A stretch of 61,653 nt of DNA from a bacterium (GCA_030674455.1 JAUSGQ010000035.1:1-61653), one strand, 5' to 3'; shown: positions 18,004 to 27,754, numbered from the stretch's first letter. Made by a program: numbers and translations. The notes: generated by a model not told the origin, from the sequence alone.

Positions 18004-19234
18004 GACATACGAAAATAAAAAAAAGAGGATTTTAATCTTCTCTCTCACGTATCATCCATTCATTGGAGGAGCTGAACTTGCGATTAAAGAAATTACCGAC
18101 CGTATTCCCGCGAGCGAATACGAGTTCGACATGATAACTCTCCGATTCGACAAGAATTTACCGGAGATCGAGCGCATTGGGAACGTAACCGTGCACCGCA
18201 TCGGAATAACGACTGACTCGCCGCGCATATCCGACAGGAATATCCCTTTTGCGGCGAAGCTCGCGAAAATCCTTTTTCCGTTCTCGTCGTTCTTCAAAGC
18301 GCGCGCACTTCACAAAGAGCGCGCATACGATATGACGTGGGCGATGATGGCGAATTATGCCGCTTTCGGCGCGCTACTTTTTAAATACGCGAATCCGCAG
18401 ATTCCATATTTTCTTGAGCTTCAGGACGGCAACACGTTAGCGCAAGTAAAAGCGAGGCAGCCGATTTTGCGCTTATTATGGCCGTTTTATAGGAATATTT
18501 ACCTGAAAGCCGACATCATCAAGGCCATCTCGCATTTTATTGAAAAGCTGGCACGCGGAATCGGTTTTACAGGGCCGATTGTAGTAATCCCGAACGCGGT
18601 AGATGTCGCAAGGTTCTCTGCCGAAGTGCCGAAAGAAATGGAGGTGGAACTAAAATCAAAGTTCGGCAAGAAGTTAGGAGATGTCTTTTTGTTCACTGCC
18701 TCGCGGCTCGTTCTTTCCCGCGGAGTGGAGGACGTTATACGCGCGCTCGCGCATTTGCCGCAGAACGTAAAACTTCTGGTGGCGGGCTCCGGCGATGAGA
18801 AAGCGAAACTGGATAGTATCGCAAAAAAATCCGGAGTTCAAAGCAGAGTGATTTTTGCAGGTCAGGTTTCTCATTCGGAACTTCCCGCATATTACAAAAT
18901 ATCCGACATTTTTGTGCGTCCTTCCATCATCGAAGGGTTTGGAAGCTCGTTCGTGGAAGCATTTGCCGCGGGAATTCCCGTCGTAGCTACGCCCGTCGGG
19001 GGAATTAACGATTTTCTTTTTGATCCGGAGAGAAGTCCTGATAAGCCGGCAACCGGATTGTTTTGCGAAGTTAGGAATCCGGAATCAATTGCGCGCGCAG
19101 TCACTCGCTACATGAAAGAGCCGGTACTCGTCGCTGAAGTGGTGCAAAACGCGCGCACATTGGCGGAAAAAGATTATGATTGGGAAACCATCGCGAAAGA
19201 CGTAAAAACAAAGATATTTGACGCTCTAGTATGA
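18002..19234 (+). CDS. GT4-family glycosyltransferase
   Basis: 410 aa; YHPFIGGAELAIKEI..VVIPNAVDV..PSIIEGFGSSFVEAFAAGIPVVATPVGG. Confidence 0.88.
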   Translation: MTYENKKKRILIFSLTYHPFIGGAELAIKEITDRIPASEYEFDMITLRFDKNLPEIERIGNVTVHRIGITTDSPRISDRNIPFAAKLAKILFPFSSFFKARALHKERAYDMTWAMMANYAAFGALLFKYANPQIPYFLELQDGNTLAQVKARQPILRLLWPFYRNIYLKADIIKAISHFIEKLARGIGFTGPIVVIPNAVDVARFSAEVPKEMEVELKSKFGKKLGDVFLFTASRLVLSRGVEDVIRALAHLPQNVKLLVAGSGDEKAKLDSIAKKSGVQSRVIFAGQVSHSELPAYYKISDIFVRPSIIEGFGSSFVEAFAAGIPVVATPVGGINDFLFDPERSPDKPATGLFCEVRNPESIARAVTRYMKEPVLVAEVVQNARTLAEKDYDWETIAKDVKTKIFDALV

Positions 19235-20373
19235 GAATTCTCATTGTCACTGGGATATTTGAGCCGGAAAGCGGAGGTCCGGCCGTTTACGCGCCGAACA
19301 TTGCGGGAAAACTTGTCGAAGCGGGGAATCAAGTTTCCGTGCTTACGTATTCTTCCAAACCCGGCGTAGATGCTGATACACGATATCCGTTCGCGCTCAC
19401 GCGGGTTGTCCGTGGAAATAAATTCCTAAATCGGTTCAGAATGTTCTTTGCCGTGCTTAGGCTCGCAAAAGATGCCGACCTTGTGTACATGCTCGATTGG
19501 TTCGCCGCGGGGTTTCCGGCGGCGCTCGCCGCGCGCTTGCGCGGCATTCCGTATGTCGTCCGCGTCGGAGGAGATTACTTGTGGGAGCAGAAATATCTTG
19601 AATCCGATGCCCCGCCTATTTCGCTTTCCGATTTTTATGAACGCGGCGTGTACAAGAGAATTTCGTACAAGCCGTTTTTCTGGATTATCCGCTCTGTATT
19701 AAATAATGCCGCAAAAGTTATCTTTAATTCCGATAAGCAGAAAGAGCTGTACCAGAAATTCTATGGGTTAAAGAGTGCTGTTACCATTTGCAATCCTGTT
19801 CCGCGCGTGGAAACGCAAGGAATCGTTCGTGGCGCTGTCACAAAAGAATTCGTTTACTGGGGCCGTTTTATCGTGATGAAAAATCTGGGAACATTGATTC
19901 GCGCGTTCGCAAAAGCGCGGATTCCCGAGGAATACAAGATTGCGCTCATCGGTGACGGCCCGCGCAAAGCGGAGATACTCTCGCTCATCGAAAAACTCGG
20001 CCTCTCGTCGCGCGTTCGCGTGGAACCCAGCATTCCGTTTTATGCTGCAATGGAGCGAATAAAGAATTGCCGAGCGTTTATTCTGCCGAGCTGGACTGAT
20101 ATTTCTCCCAATCAGGTATATGAGGCGCTTGCCATCGGACTTCCCGCAGTTGTCACAAAAGAAAATTATTTGAGCATCCGTAATCAACTGCCGGAGATGA
20201 TAGACCCTAATTCTATCGAGGACATTGGCTCGAAACTCGAAATGCTTGCGGATGACGCGAAGTATCAATCTTTCGCGGAGAAGTTTAGGACCATATCGTT
20301 CAAGAATACATGGGATGATGTAGCCCGAGAGCATCTTGCTGTTTTTGGCAGCGTGGTACATAAAAAGAATTAA
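19231..20373 (+). CDS. GT4-family glycosyltransferase
   Basis: 380 aa; MRILIVTGIFEPESGGPAVYAPNIAGKL..FVYWGRFIVMKNLGTLIRAF; 4-bp ATGA overlap with the preceding gene. Confidence 0.85.
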   Translation: MRILIVTGIFEPESGGPAVYAPNIAGKLVEAGNQVSVLTYSSKPGVDADTRYPFALTRVVRGNKFLNRFRMFFAVLRLAKDADLVYMLDWFAAGFPAALAARLRGIPYVVRVGGDYLWEQKYLESDAPPISLSDFYERGVYKRISYKPFFWIIRSVLNNAAKVIFNSDKQKELYQKFYGLKSAVTICNPVPRVETQGIVRGAVTKEFVYWGRFIVMKNLGTLIRAFAKARIPEEYKIALIGDGPRKAEILSLIEKLGLSSRVRVEPSIPFYAAMERIKNCRAFILPSWTDISPNQVYEALAIGLPAVVTKENYLSIRNQLPEMIDPNSIEDIGSKLEMLADDAKYQSFAEKFRTISFKNTWDDVAREHLAVFGSVVHKKN

Positions 20374-20374
20374 T

Positions 20375-21526
20375 ATGCGCGTGTTACAAATAGGAACAGA
20401 CAGGACAATATTTGATTCCAACAGCGCATCCGCTTCGCGTATGCGCGCATACGGAAAACGCTTCGGAGGGCTTGATATCATCGTTTTTTCGCTGATAAAG
20501 CACGGAGTTCAAGACACAAATTTGAGTGAACACGTGCGTGTGCACGCGACCAATTCCTTCTTTCGTTTTATGTACGTGTGGGGCGCGGTATGGCTTTCGT
20601 TCAAATTGCCGAAGCCGGATGTGGTTTCCGTTCAAGACCCTTTTGAGACCGGGATTGCGGGATGGCTCATAGCACGATTGCGAGGCTCGGCGCTTCACGT
20701 GCAGTTACACACCGATTTTCTTTCCCCGGAATTCTCTCGGCTCTCGCTCCTCAACAGGTTGCGTGTCCAGATTGCGGGATTTGTTTTACGGCGCGCGTCC
20801 CGCATCCGCGTTGTTTCTGAGCGAATCAAACGCTCACTCAAAACTAAAAACTATAAACTAAAAACTGAACCTACGGTGCTGCCGATTTTCGTCGATGTAG
20901 AGAAATATCGCAACGCTCAAGTTAGCCCCAAGCTTGCGGCGCACGAGCATTTATTCCGGACGAAGTTGCTCGTGGTCTCGCGGCTCGAACCCGAGAAGAA
21001 TGTAGGGCTCGCGATACACGCATTCGCCAAAGCCGCATTGGAAAATTCTTGCCTCATTATTATCGGCGAGGGCAGAGAGGGCGAGAAGCTTCACCAGATG
21101 GCTATCCAAAGGGGAGTATCAAAATGGGTGTTTTTCGAAGGGCAAACTGATCCCGCGCAATATTACAAAATTGCGGATTTATTGCTCGCGCCTTCGCGAT
21201 ACGAAGGGTACGGCATGGTCGTAGTCGAAGCGCTTGCAGCCGGCACGCCCGTCATTTCGACAGATGTCGGTGTCGCGCGAGAAGCAGGAGCGATTATCGC
21301 AGAAGAAGACGATTTCGCGAAAGCGATTACCAACTGGTTCGCGAATGGCTCGTCCACAGGCGAATCAGCAGATTTCGTGGCTAGGCCTGCCGCCACAACC
21401 GGCGGCTCGTCCACAGATGCCGCCACAACCGGCGGCCCGAAAGAAGGAAAGCTCCTGAACTACCCGTACAAGAATTTTGAGGAATACGTCAAGGCGTACT
21501 GTAAGGACATCGAATCCTCTACCTGA
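20375..21526 (+). CDS. GT4-family glycosyltransferase
   Basis: MRVLQIGTDRTIFD..LLVVSRLEPEKNVGLAIHAF..PSRYEGYGMVVVEALAAGTPVISTDVG. Confidence 0.88.
   Translation: MRVLQIGTDRTIFDSNSASASRMRAYGKRFGGLDIIVFSLIKHGVQDTNLSEHVRVHATNSFFRFMYVWGAVWLSFKLPKPDVVSVQDPFETGIAGWLIARLRGSALHVQLHTDFLSPEFSRLSLLNRLRVQIAGFVLRRASRIRVVSERIKRSLKTKNYKLKTEPTVLPIFVDVEKYRNAQVSPKLAAHEHLFRTKLLVVSRLEPEKNVGLAIHAFAKAALENSCLIIIGEGREGEKLHQMAIQRGVSKWVFFEGQTDPAQYYKIADLLLAPSRYEGYGMVVVEALAAGTPVISTDVGVAREAGAIIAEEDDFAKAITNWFANGSSTGESADFVARPAATTGGSSTDAATTGGPKEGKLLNYPYKNFEEYVKAYCKDIESST
21388..21436. repeat. 30-bp tandem mini-repeat inside a GT gene
   Basis: tgccgccacaaccggcgg at 21388 and 21418; linked ggctcgtccacag at 21347 and 21404; encodes AATTGG twice. 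Confidence 0.8.
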
Positions 21527-21596
21527 AACATTTGCATGGGAAATACACAGGCCTATGCTTCTTAACGTATATTGGCACACATCAATATTTGTTTTC

Positions 21597-21643
21597 GATA
21601 TCCTTAATACCTCACCATGGCGGATTGGTAAGTAAGGATATGG
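21597..21643. repeat. palindromic element flanking the Cas2-like gene, downstream copy
   Basis: gatatccttaatacctcaccatggcggattggtaagtaaggatat, similar to 22235-22274. Confidence 0.6.
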
Positions 21644-21657
21644 GCATGGGAGCGGAA

Positions 21658-22236
21658 TTACTTAAGTTTAAAATGGCGTTTAATCCACGCGTCATTTTCT
21701 ACACTTTCTACCACAGCATAAAGCACGTCTTTCCCTATACGCAGGTCTGCTTTAATGAGCACGACCAACTCCTCGCAATCATGTGGGAATATCCATACGC
21801 TGTCCTGCAATCGCAAGAATCCACACTCGCGCATAATTCCTCGCAAGCGGTCGCGCGTGGCTCTGCGGTATTGAGGCACATCAAACATAACGAGGCGGTA
21901 TCGTTTGTCCCAGTGGCGCGTTATATCTGATTGATTAGCGATTTTCATCTTGTTCAGCGCAAGCGTCTGCCGACCCTTTTCCGTGAGTTCGGCGCATCGG
22001 ACTCCGTTGCGCCTAACGAAGCGAAGAAGCCCCCTTTTTGCAAGCTGGCCAGATGCTGTCTTGACTTTATCTCCAAGTTTATATTTGTCGCCGAGCAGGC
22101 GGGGAAGCATCTGAAAAATGTTCGGAGCAATCATTGCAATGGCAAGAACTCCCGCAGTGCCGACTGTCGAAAGTACAGCTCCCTGAATATCCCTTCTCCT
22201 CCTCCTCATTCTTGCCTCCGATTCGACTTTTCCCAT
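21658..22236 (-). CDS. PaaX-like/HTH protein with Cas2-like C-terminal domain
   Basis: MGKVESEARMRRRRRDIQGAVLSTVGTAGVLAI..RHWDKRYRLVMFDVPQYRRATRDRLRGIMRECGFLRLQDSVWIFPHDCEELVVLIKADLRI. Confidence 0.75.
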   Translation of the reverse strand: MGKVESEARMRRRRRDIQGAVLSTVGTAGVLAIAMIAPNIFQMLPRLLGDKYKLGDKVKTASGQLAKRGLLRFVRRNGVRCAELTEKGRQTLALNKMKIANQSDITRHWDKRYRLVMFDVPQYRRATRDRLRGIMRECGFLRLQDSVWIFPHDCEELVVLIKADLRIGKDVLYAVVESVENDAWIKRHFKLK

Positions 22237-22274
22237 GTCCTTAATAATACACCATAGCGAGGTGGTAAGGATAT
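22235..22274. repeat. palindromic element flanking the Cas2-like gene, upstream copy
   Basis: atgtccttaataatacaccatagcgaggtggtaaggatat directly upstream of the minus-strand start codon. Confidence 0.6.
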
Positions 22275-22376
22275 TTGTAATACGTATAGTATAATATGGG
22301 CAGAATAATGGGAGTGGAGCGTCAGGGTTCGAGATTTGGGCTGGAAAATTGGAGTTGAAAATGTTGTATTTTAGGT

Positions 22377-25292
22377 GTGGAAAACATAAACACATGGGAA
22401 AAGCGATGCAATAATGGCAGTATGCTCTTTTCTTCCAAGGCTATTTCTGAATATTCGACTGTCATAATATTTTGTTTGTTATTGGCATCTGGTTTGTCTA
22501 TGATGCCGGGTATCGCAGGAGCGCAGGATATGGATGCTCCCCCATTGCCGCCAGCGACCTTTCGTGCGGAACATGACGGAATTTCTGTTTACAATGGCAA
22601 TTTTGGCGATGATGACCCTTTTTTGCCTCCCGAAATAACGACATACCGTTCTTCGCAACTTTCTGCAGTAGATGGCAGTTGGATTATTGAAACGTTTCCA
22701 TGGGAACACTATATCCCTCTTGAAAGAGGAGCGTTTCTTCTCGAACGTATAGATCCGGACACGAATGGATTTGAGGGAGGCACCGGTATACGCGGACAGA
22801 ATTACGACTTCGCTCATGCAAGTATTAATACTGCAACGACAACGAGTACAGTTGCTTTCTCGATTCCGTATCTCGGTTCATCCGGACTAGAATCAGGCCA
22901 GTATGCCATCTATCCGGTGGAATTGCCTCAAACAAAAGTAGTATATGACGGTCCCGCAGCGAACGAATCAGTATTTACCGACGAAGATTTGGAAAAAATC
23001 ATTGAGGAAGATCCTTGGTACAGCAATAATGTCAGAGCCGACATTACATACGGGTTTTCAGCAATATTTAATTACGTAAATGACGGTCCGCCTCCATGCA
23101 CGCAGGATTGTTTTTCCAACGTTCTTTTTCTTCCGGGGATTAAAGCGAGCCGTCTGTATAAGTCACGTCCGCCGGGTTGCGTGACCGATTGCGAAGACCA
23201 GCTTTGGGAGCCAAACGCCAACAGCGATGTCGAAGATTTGTTCTTGAATTCGGACGGTACGAGCATTCGCGATGACATCTACACGCGGGATATTATGGAC
23301 GAGCATACGTCGACGGGAAATGGCGACGTATACGGGACGTTTGCCGCATTTATGGGCAATGAGGTGAGCGCGGGAGTCATAAAGGATTGGGTGGCGATTC
23401 CCTATGATTGGCGGCTCGACCTTGAGTACGTGGTCGAAAACGGAACGTCGCTGGACGGAAATCTTTCATACATTGGTGCGGCGGCATCCTCCTACGCGGT
23501 GAACCAGGTTCTTCGTCTCGCAGAAAGCTCAAAGAGCGGGAAGGTGACAATCGTTGCCCACTCAAACGGCGGATTATTCGCAAAGCTTCTGGTTAACAAG
23601 CTCAAAGAAATGGGCAAGGAAAATCTTATCGACAAGATAGTATTTGTCGCCGTTCCACAGACGGGGACTCCGAAGGCAATCGGAACCCTGCTCCATGGTT
23701 ACGAGGAAGCAATTCTTTCGGGCATTATCACCAAAGCATCTACCGCGAGAATACTCGCAGGCAATACTCCAGAAGCATACAACCTGCTTCCTTCGGAGGA
23801 ATATTTCAACGGCGTAGTTACGCCGCCAGTTCTCTTTCCTTTCGAAACTGCGACAGCTCAGAATCTTCGCGCCGCCTATGGCGTTTCAATCGGGTCATAC
23901 GAAGCTCTCCACAGATTCCTGCTCGGGCTTGAAGGACGCCCGAAACCATCTGCAGACGAAACGAATCTTCCCGATGTACTGAATTATGACCTGCTGACTC
24001 GGGCCGAAGCATTACATGCGAAGCTCGATGTATGGACGCCACCCGATGGGGTGGCGCTCTATGAAGTGGCGGGAGTCGGACTTCTCACGCCGTCGGGAAT
24101 CAAATATGTCGACGATTGCCCGATTTTCTGTCCAATGAGAAGCCCGTATTTAGATTTTGAGCCAGAGAATGTGATTGAAGGGGATGGCACGGTGGTTGAT
24201 GCGAGCGCGCTTGCGGGAACTGGGACTAATTATTATTTCAATGTGGACAGATACAATGCCACTAACGGATCATTACCGTCGGTTCAGCACGCCTCTCTAA
24301 TGGGGGCTTCCGACATCACTTCATTTATTGCTCAAATTATTAAGAAGGAAATAGGTGATTCACTCCCCAGCACCATTACAACCACTAAACCGTATTTTGC
24401 CAACGCCAAACATCTCATCTATCGCGTTCACTCACCCGTTTCTCTAGACCTATACGACAGTTTGGGTAATCACACGGGCGTTGCTACGACGACTCTATCT
24501 GATGGGACGGTCGTGAGTTATGTCGAAAACAATATTCCAGGCTCCTACTACGATGAATTCGGGGAAGTGAAATATATCTTCTCTGATGGCTCGGAGCAGG
24601 TAAATATCGTACTCAATGGATTAGGTTCCGGCGTTGCAACGTTTGATATCAACGAAATGACGGGCAACACGTTCGTCGCTTCTACAACATTCGTCAATAT
24701 CGCTGTCATTCCGCAGACGCGAATTACTATGGGTATACAGGCGGGAGGAACTATTTCCGGAGCGTCAGCTCTTCAAGTTGATGAGGATGGAGACGGGACG
24801 GTGGACTCCGAGCTTCCTGCGGGAGGCACGGTAATGTATGACGATTTTGTCAAAGATGACACAGAAGAAGTTTTAGAGACGGTGGTTACTGCGCCGGCCC
24901 AACCTGCTCCATCAGGGGGCGGCAACGGGCCGATAGTAGTTGCGCCGAGCTTCACCCCAAGCATCTCGGTAGCCACGACCACCGTATTGCCCGAGATTGC
25001 CACGAGTACACCCATGCAGATTGTTGCGGCTGCCAGCACTACATCAGTTGCCACCACTACAGTTACTCAAGAATTCCAAGCAGGAACATCCTCAGTCAAA
25101 ATTGCTCGAACCATAGTTGCCCCGAAAGTCACACAGAAAAGAAACAGTGCGACAAGTACGAACAATGTTAGACTAGTCGCAGGCGCGGCGGCGAGTCTTC
25201 CCGCCCCCATTAACCCCCAAGGCGGGGAGAGGTGGTGGTCGAACATATATAAAATGGCGAGAAACATTATTCGCTTAATTATCGGTCTATGA
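22377..25292 (+). CDS. large secreted alpha/beta-hydrolase (LCAT/lipase-like)
   Basis: 971 aa (alternative start 22422); signal-like N-terminus; NVLFLPGIKASRLY, IPYDWRLDLEYV, VTIVAHSNGGLFAKLLV nucleophile elbow; Thr/Ser-rich C-terminal region. Confidence 0.75.
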   Translation: MENINTWEKRCNNGSMLFSSKAISEYSTVIIFCLLLASGLSMMPGIAGAQDMDAPPLPPATFRAEHDGISVYNGNFGDDDPFLPPEITTYRSSQLSAVDGSWIIETFPWEHYIPLERGAFLLERIDPDTNGFEGGTGIRGQNYDFAHASINTATTTSTVAFSIPYLGSSGLESGQYAIYPVELPQTKVVYDGPAANESVFTDEDLEKIIEEDPWYSNNVRADITYGFSAIFNYVNDGPPPCTQDCFSNVLFLPGIKASRLYKSRPPGCVTDCEDQLWEPNANSDVEDLFLNSDGTSIRDDIYTRDIMDEHTSTGNGDVYGTFAAFMGNEVSAGVIKDWVAIPYDWRLDLEYVVENGTSLDGNLSYIGAAASSYAVNQVLRLAESSKSGKVTIVAHSNGGLFAKLLVNKLKEMGKENLIDKIVFVAVPQTGTPKAIGTLLHGYEEAILSGIITKASTARILAGNTPEAYNLLPSEEYFNGVVTPPVLFPFETATAQNLRAAYGVSIGSYEALHRFLLGLEGRPKPSADETNLPDVLNYDLLTRAEALHAKLDVWTPPDGVALYEVAGVGLLTPSGIKYVDDCPIFCPMRSPYLDFEPENVIEGDGTVVDASALAGTGTNYYFNVDRYNATNGSLPSVQHASLMGASDITSFIAQIIKKEIGDSLPSTITTTKPYFANAKHLIYRVHSPVSLDLYDSLGNHTGVATTTLSDGTVVSYVENNIPGSYYDEFGEVKYIFSDGSEQVNIVLNGLGSGVATFDINEMTGNTFVASTTFVNIAVIPQTRITMGIQAGGTISGASALQVDEDGDGTVDSELPAGGTVMYDDFVKDDTEEVLETVVTAPAQPAPSGGGNGPIVVAPSFTPSISVATTTVLPEIATSTPMQIVAAASTTSVATTTVTQEFQAGTSSVKIARTIVAPKVTQKRNSATSTNNVRLVAGAAASLPAPINPQGGERWWSNIYKMARNIIRLIIGL

Positions 25293-25726
25293 TTTTTCTA
25301 AGAAATAATATTTGGAGAATTTTGCCACTGCTTGTTGCGGGAGCGGTCTGGACAATCGGTTATATATACATGCACCAGTTAGCGTTCGGTATTTGCGACA
25401 GTCCCTACACCGACAATGGATATTCTGGTTGTACCGACAGCACTTTCTATTCTATCGGTGAGCCTGCGATTGCCTATAGCCAATGGCTGATAGCATCTGC
25501 CATAATCACATTATTTGTACGACTCGAGACCTTAAAACGTTGGGGTATTTTTGCAATCGCGTATCTTATCGCGACAACCGTCGCGCTTGCGTTTACGCAA
25601 GTGTCGTCAGGCGGAATCGGATTTCAGGAACGATTGACCGTGGCGCATTTCTTCGGCATTCTTTTCCTCGCCATCACCATCCTCTGGGTCGTCATCCACG
25701 CCATCATCCTCCGGCGCAGGTCGTGA
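25289..25726 (+). CDS. multi-TM hypothetical protein
   Basis: 145 aa, about four hydrophobic segments; 4-bp overlap with the preceding gene. Confidence 0.6.
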   Translation: MIFLRNNIWRILPLLVAGAVWTIGYIYMHQLAFGICDSPYTDNGYSGCTDSTFYSIGEPAIAYSQWLIASAIITLFVRLETLKRWGIFAIAYLIATTVALAFTQVSSGGIGFQERLTVAHFFGILFLAITILWVVIHAIILRRRS

Positions 25727-25792
25727 GGAATTGGAGGACATAACCAAAGTTTAAATGAGAGTTCGAGTATCTATTTCCTGGTACTTTGCTAG

Positions 25793-26623
25793 TTACTCGT
25801 TAGGGCAATTATTTCCACGAGCCCATGTTTTGTAGAACGGGTCAAAATTGCTACACCGAACATCGGTAACGCATGATTTTTTTAGCGGGACAGATGTTAC
25901 TCCATCGCAGATGGTTACATCATGTAATTTTAATGCATATGTCGATAAGCAAATATTCTTAGACGAAGGGAAAAAAGCATTTCCGCATTCTTGAATTGCC
26001 GTCACTTTATTTTTTACGAAGAAAGGATTAAAACTTTCGCGAATTTCTGTCTCATGCTCAATCATGCCGTTAACCGCATAGCCCATACCTACACATAAGA
26101 TGGAAACTGCGATGAACATTGTCATGGTTAGCATCTTGAGAGATACGCGCTTCCAGAACATCTGCAGGCACATTGACCAGCTTAAAGCATACAAAAACGT
26201 TGCCGAACAAAAGAGGGAGATTAAGATTCCTAGACCTCCGAAATCCGAACAGCTCCACGCAAAGCAGGTATTCACATTGTATCCGACATATATTAGCAAC
26301 ACTGAAACTGGGAGGATAAAAAGTAGACCCATCCAAAAGGCATGCAAGCGTCTTTTATCCTGGAGCAGTGAGTAGACGGCCGATAGCAAGCTAATAATGA
26401 AACTTGCGTACATTGATAGTGTTGCCCACTTTTGGTAAGAGTCACTGCATGCTTTTACTGCGGCAGATCCTTTGTTTAGGCAGATTATCCGAGAGCCCTC
26501 GTCTGCCAGAAAAAGTAGGATCACAGACAATATGAACAATGAAAATGAAAGCAACACGAATTTCTTGGGAGACAGCACCCGTATTCGTAAGAAGTCCATA
26601 GACACCATTACTATACTATCCAT
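25793..26623 (-). CDS. multi-TM hypothetical protein
   Basis: 276 aa; about six hydrophobic segments, Cys-containing C-terminus. Confidence 0.6.
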   Translation of the reverse strand: MDSIVMVSMDFLRIRVLSPKKFVLLSFSLFILSVILLFLADEGSRIICLNKGSAAVKACSDSYQKWATLSMYASFIISLLSAVYSLLQDKRRLHAFWMGLLFILPVSVLLIYVGYNVNTCFAWSCSDFGGLGILISLFCSATFLYALSWSMCLQMFWKRVSLKMLTMTMFIAVSILCVGMGYAVNGMIEHETEIRESFNPFFVKNKVTAIQECGNAFFPSSKNICLSTYALKLHDVTICDGVTSVPLKKSCVTDVRCSNFDPFYKTWARGNNCPNE

Positions 26624-26712
26624 TATCTGATTTTTTGAGTGTTCATGTCAGCTTGATAATCATCGCCGCCAAATATATTTCTTTGCGACGAAGCAGCACG
26701 CCGTAATCCGTT

Positions 26713-26754
26713 TTTTCTTATGCTAGTGTTTTGCAAAACACTAGCATAAGAAAA
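26713..26754. repeat. 42-bp perfect palindrome
   Basis: ttttcttatgctagtgttttgcaaaacactagcataagaaaa, 21-bp arms, no loop. Confidence 0.95.
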
Positions 26755-26851
26755 CTGTTACTGGATGGGCAGTTTTCGAGAGACCTCGCACAAGCCAAGG
26801 AGTTGCCTCAATCTTGCGCGTTCGGGAAAAAACGGCAATAATGCTGGAACT

Positions 26852-27751
26852 ATGGCTGAAAACAAAAGAAAGAGTCCCCTTATTGGGTTCGTCGGGCAGG
26901 GCTTTGTCGGCAAGAACTATGCCGATGATATGGAGCAGCGCGGCTACACGACTATTCGTTACGCGCTTGAAGAGCCGTATAATCGCAACAAAGAAAAGAT
27001 AAAAGAAGCGGAGATTGTTTTTGTTTGCGTTCCAACGCCGACAAAGCCCGGGGGATTCGACTCGAGCATCGTGGAGGCGGGCGTCGGGCTCGTGGGCAAA
27101 GGCAAAATCGCGGTCATTAAATCCACGCTGCTTCCCGGAACAACGGAACGAATTCAGAAAAAATATCCCGACCGCATCGTCTTGTGTAGTCCTGAATTCT
27201 TGAGCGTCGCAACGGCTGCATGGGATGCCGCACACCCGTTCTCAAATATCGTTGGTATGCCAAAGGACACGCCTAAGCATCGCGCCGCGGCGAAGAAAGT
27301 TCATGCAGTTCTACCGCAAGTCCCGTACGCGGTAACCACAAAGAGCGTGGAGGCGGAAATAATTAAATATTCGCACAACGCGAGCGGGTACGTGCAAGTG
27401 GTTCTGTTCAACTTCATGTATGACCTCGCGCAAAAAATGGGCGCGACATGGGACGTTATACAGAAGGCTATTGAGGCAGACCCGATGGTATCAAACCGCT
27501 ACGCGAGGCCCCTGCACAAGAGCGGACGAGGCGCCGGCGGTTTCTGTTTTATTAAAGATTTTGCCGCTCTGCGCGAACTCTATGAAAAGAATCTTCCGCA
27601 TGACAAGGCGGGAAATGCCGCATTGCGCGCAATTGAGCTTAAAAACATCGCTCTTTTGAAGCAGACCAACAAAGACCTCGACCTTCTCCAAGGTGTTTAT
27701 GGTCCCGGTGTTGTCAAACATCAAACGCGGAAAGCGAAGGCGCGCCGCTAG
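26852..27751 (+). CDS. short UDP-glucose/GDP-mannose dehydrogenase-family protein
   Basis: MAENKRKSPLIGFVGQGFVGKNYADDM..FVCVPTPTKPGGFD..STLLPGTTERI..PEFLSVATA..GRGAGGFCFIKDFAAL; no C-terminal UDP-binding domain. Confidence 0.8.
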   Translation: MAENKRKSPLIGFVGQGFVGKNYADDMEQRGYTTIRYALEEPYNRNKEKIKEAEIVFVCVPTPTKPGGFDSSIVEAGVGLVGKGKIAVIKSTLLPGTTERIQKKYPDRIVLCSPEFLSVATAAWDAAHPFSNIVGMPKDTPKHRAAAKKVHAVLPQVPYAVTTKSVEAEIIKYSHNASGYVQVVLFNFMYDLAQKMGATWDVIQKAIEADPMVSNRYARPLHKSGRGAGGFCFIKDFAALRELYEKNLPHDKAGNAALRAIELKNIALLKQTNKDLDLLQGVYGPGVVKHQTRKAKARR

Positions 27752-27754
27752 AGC

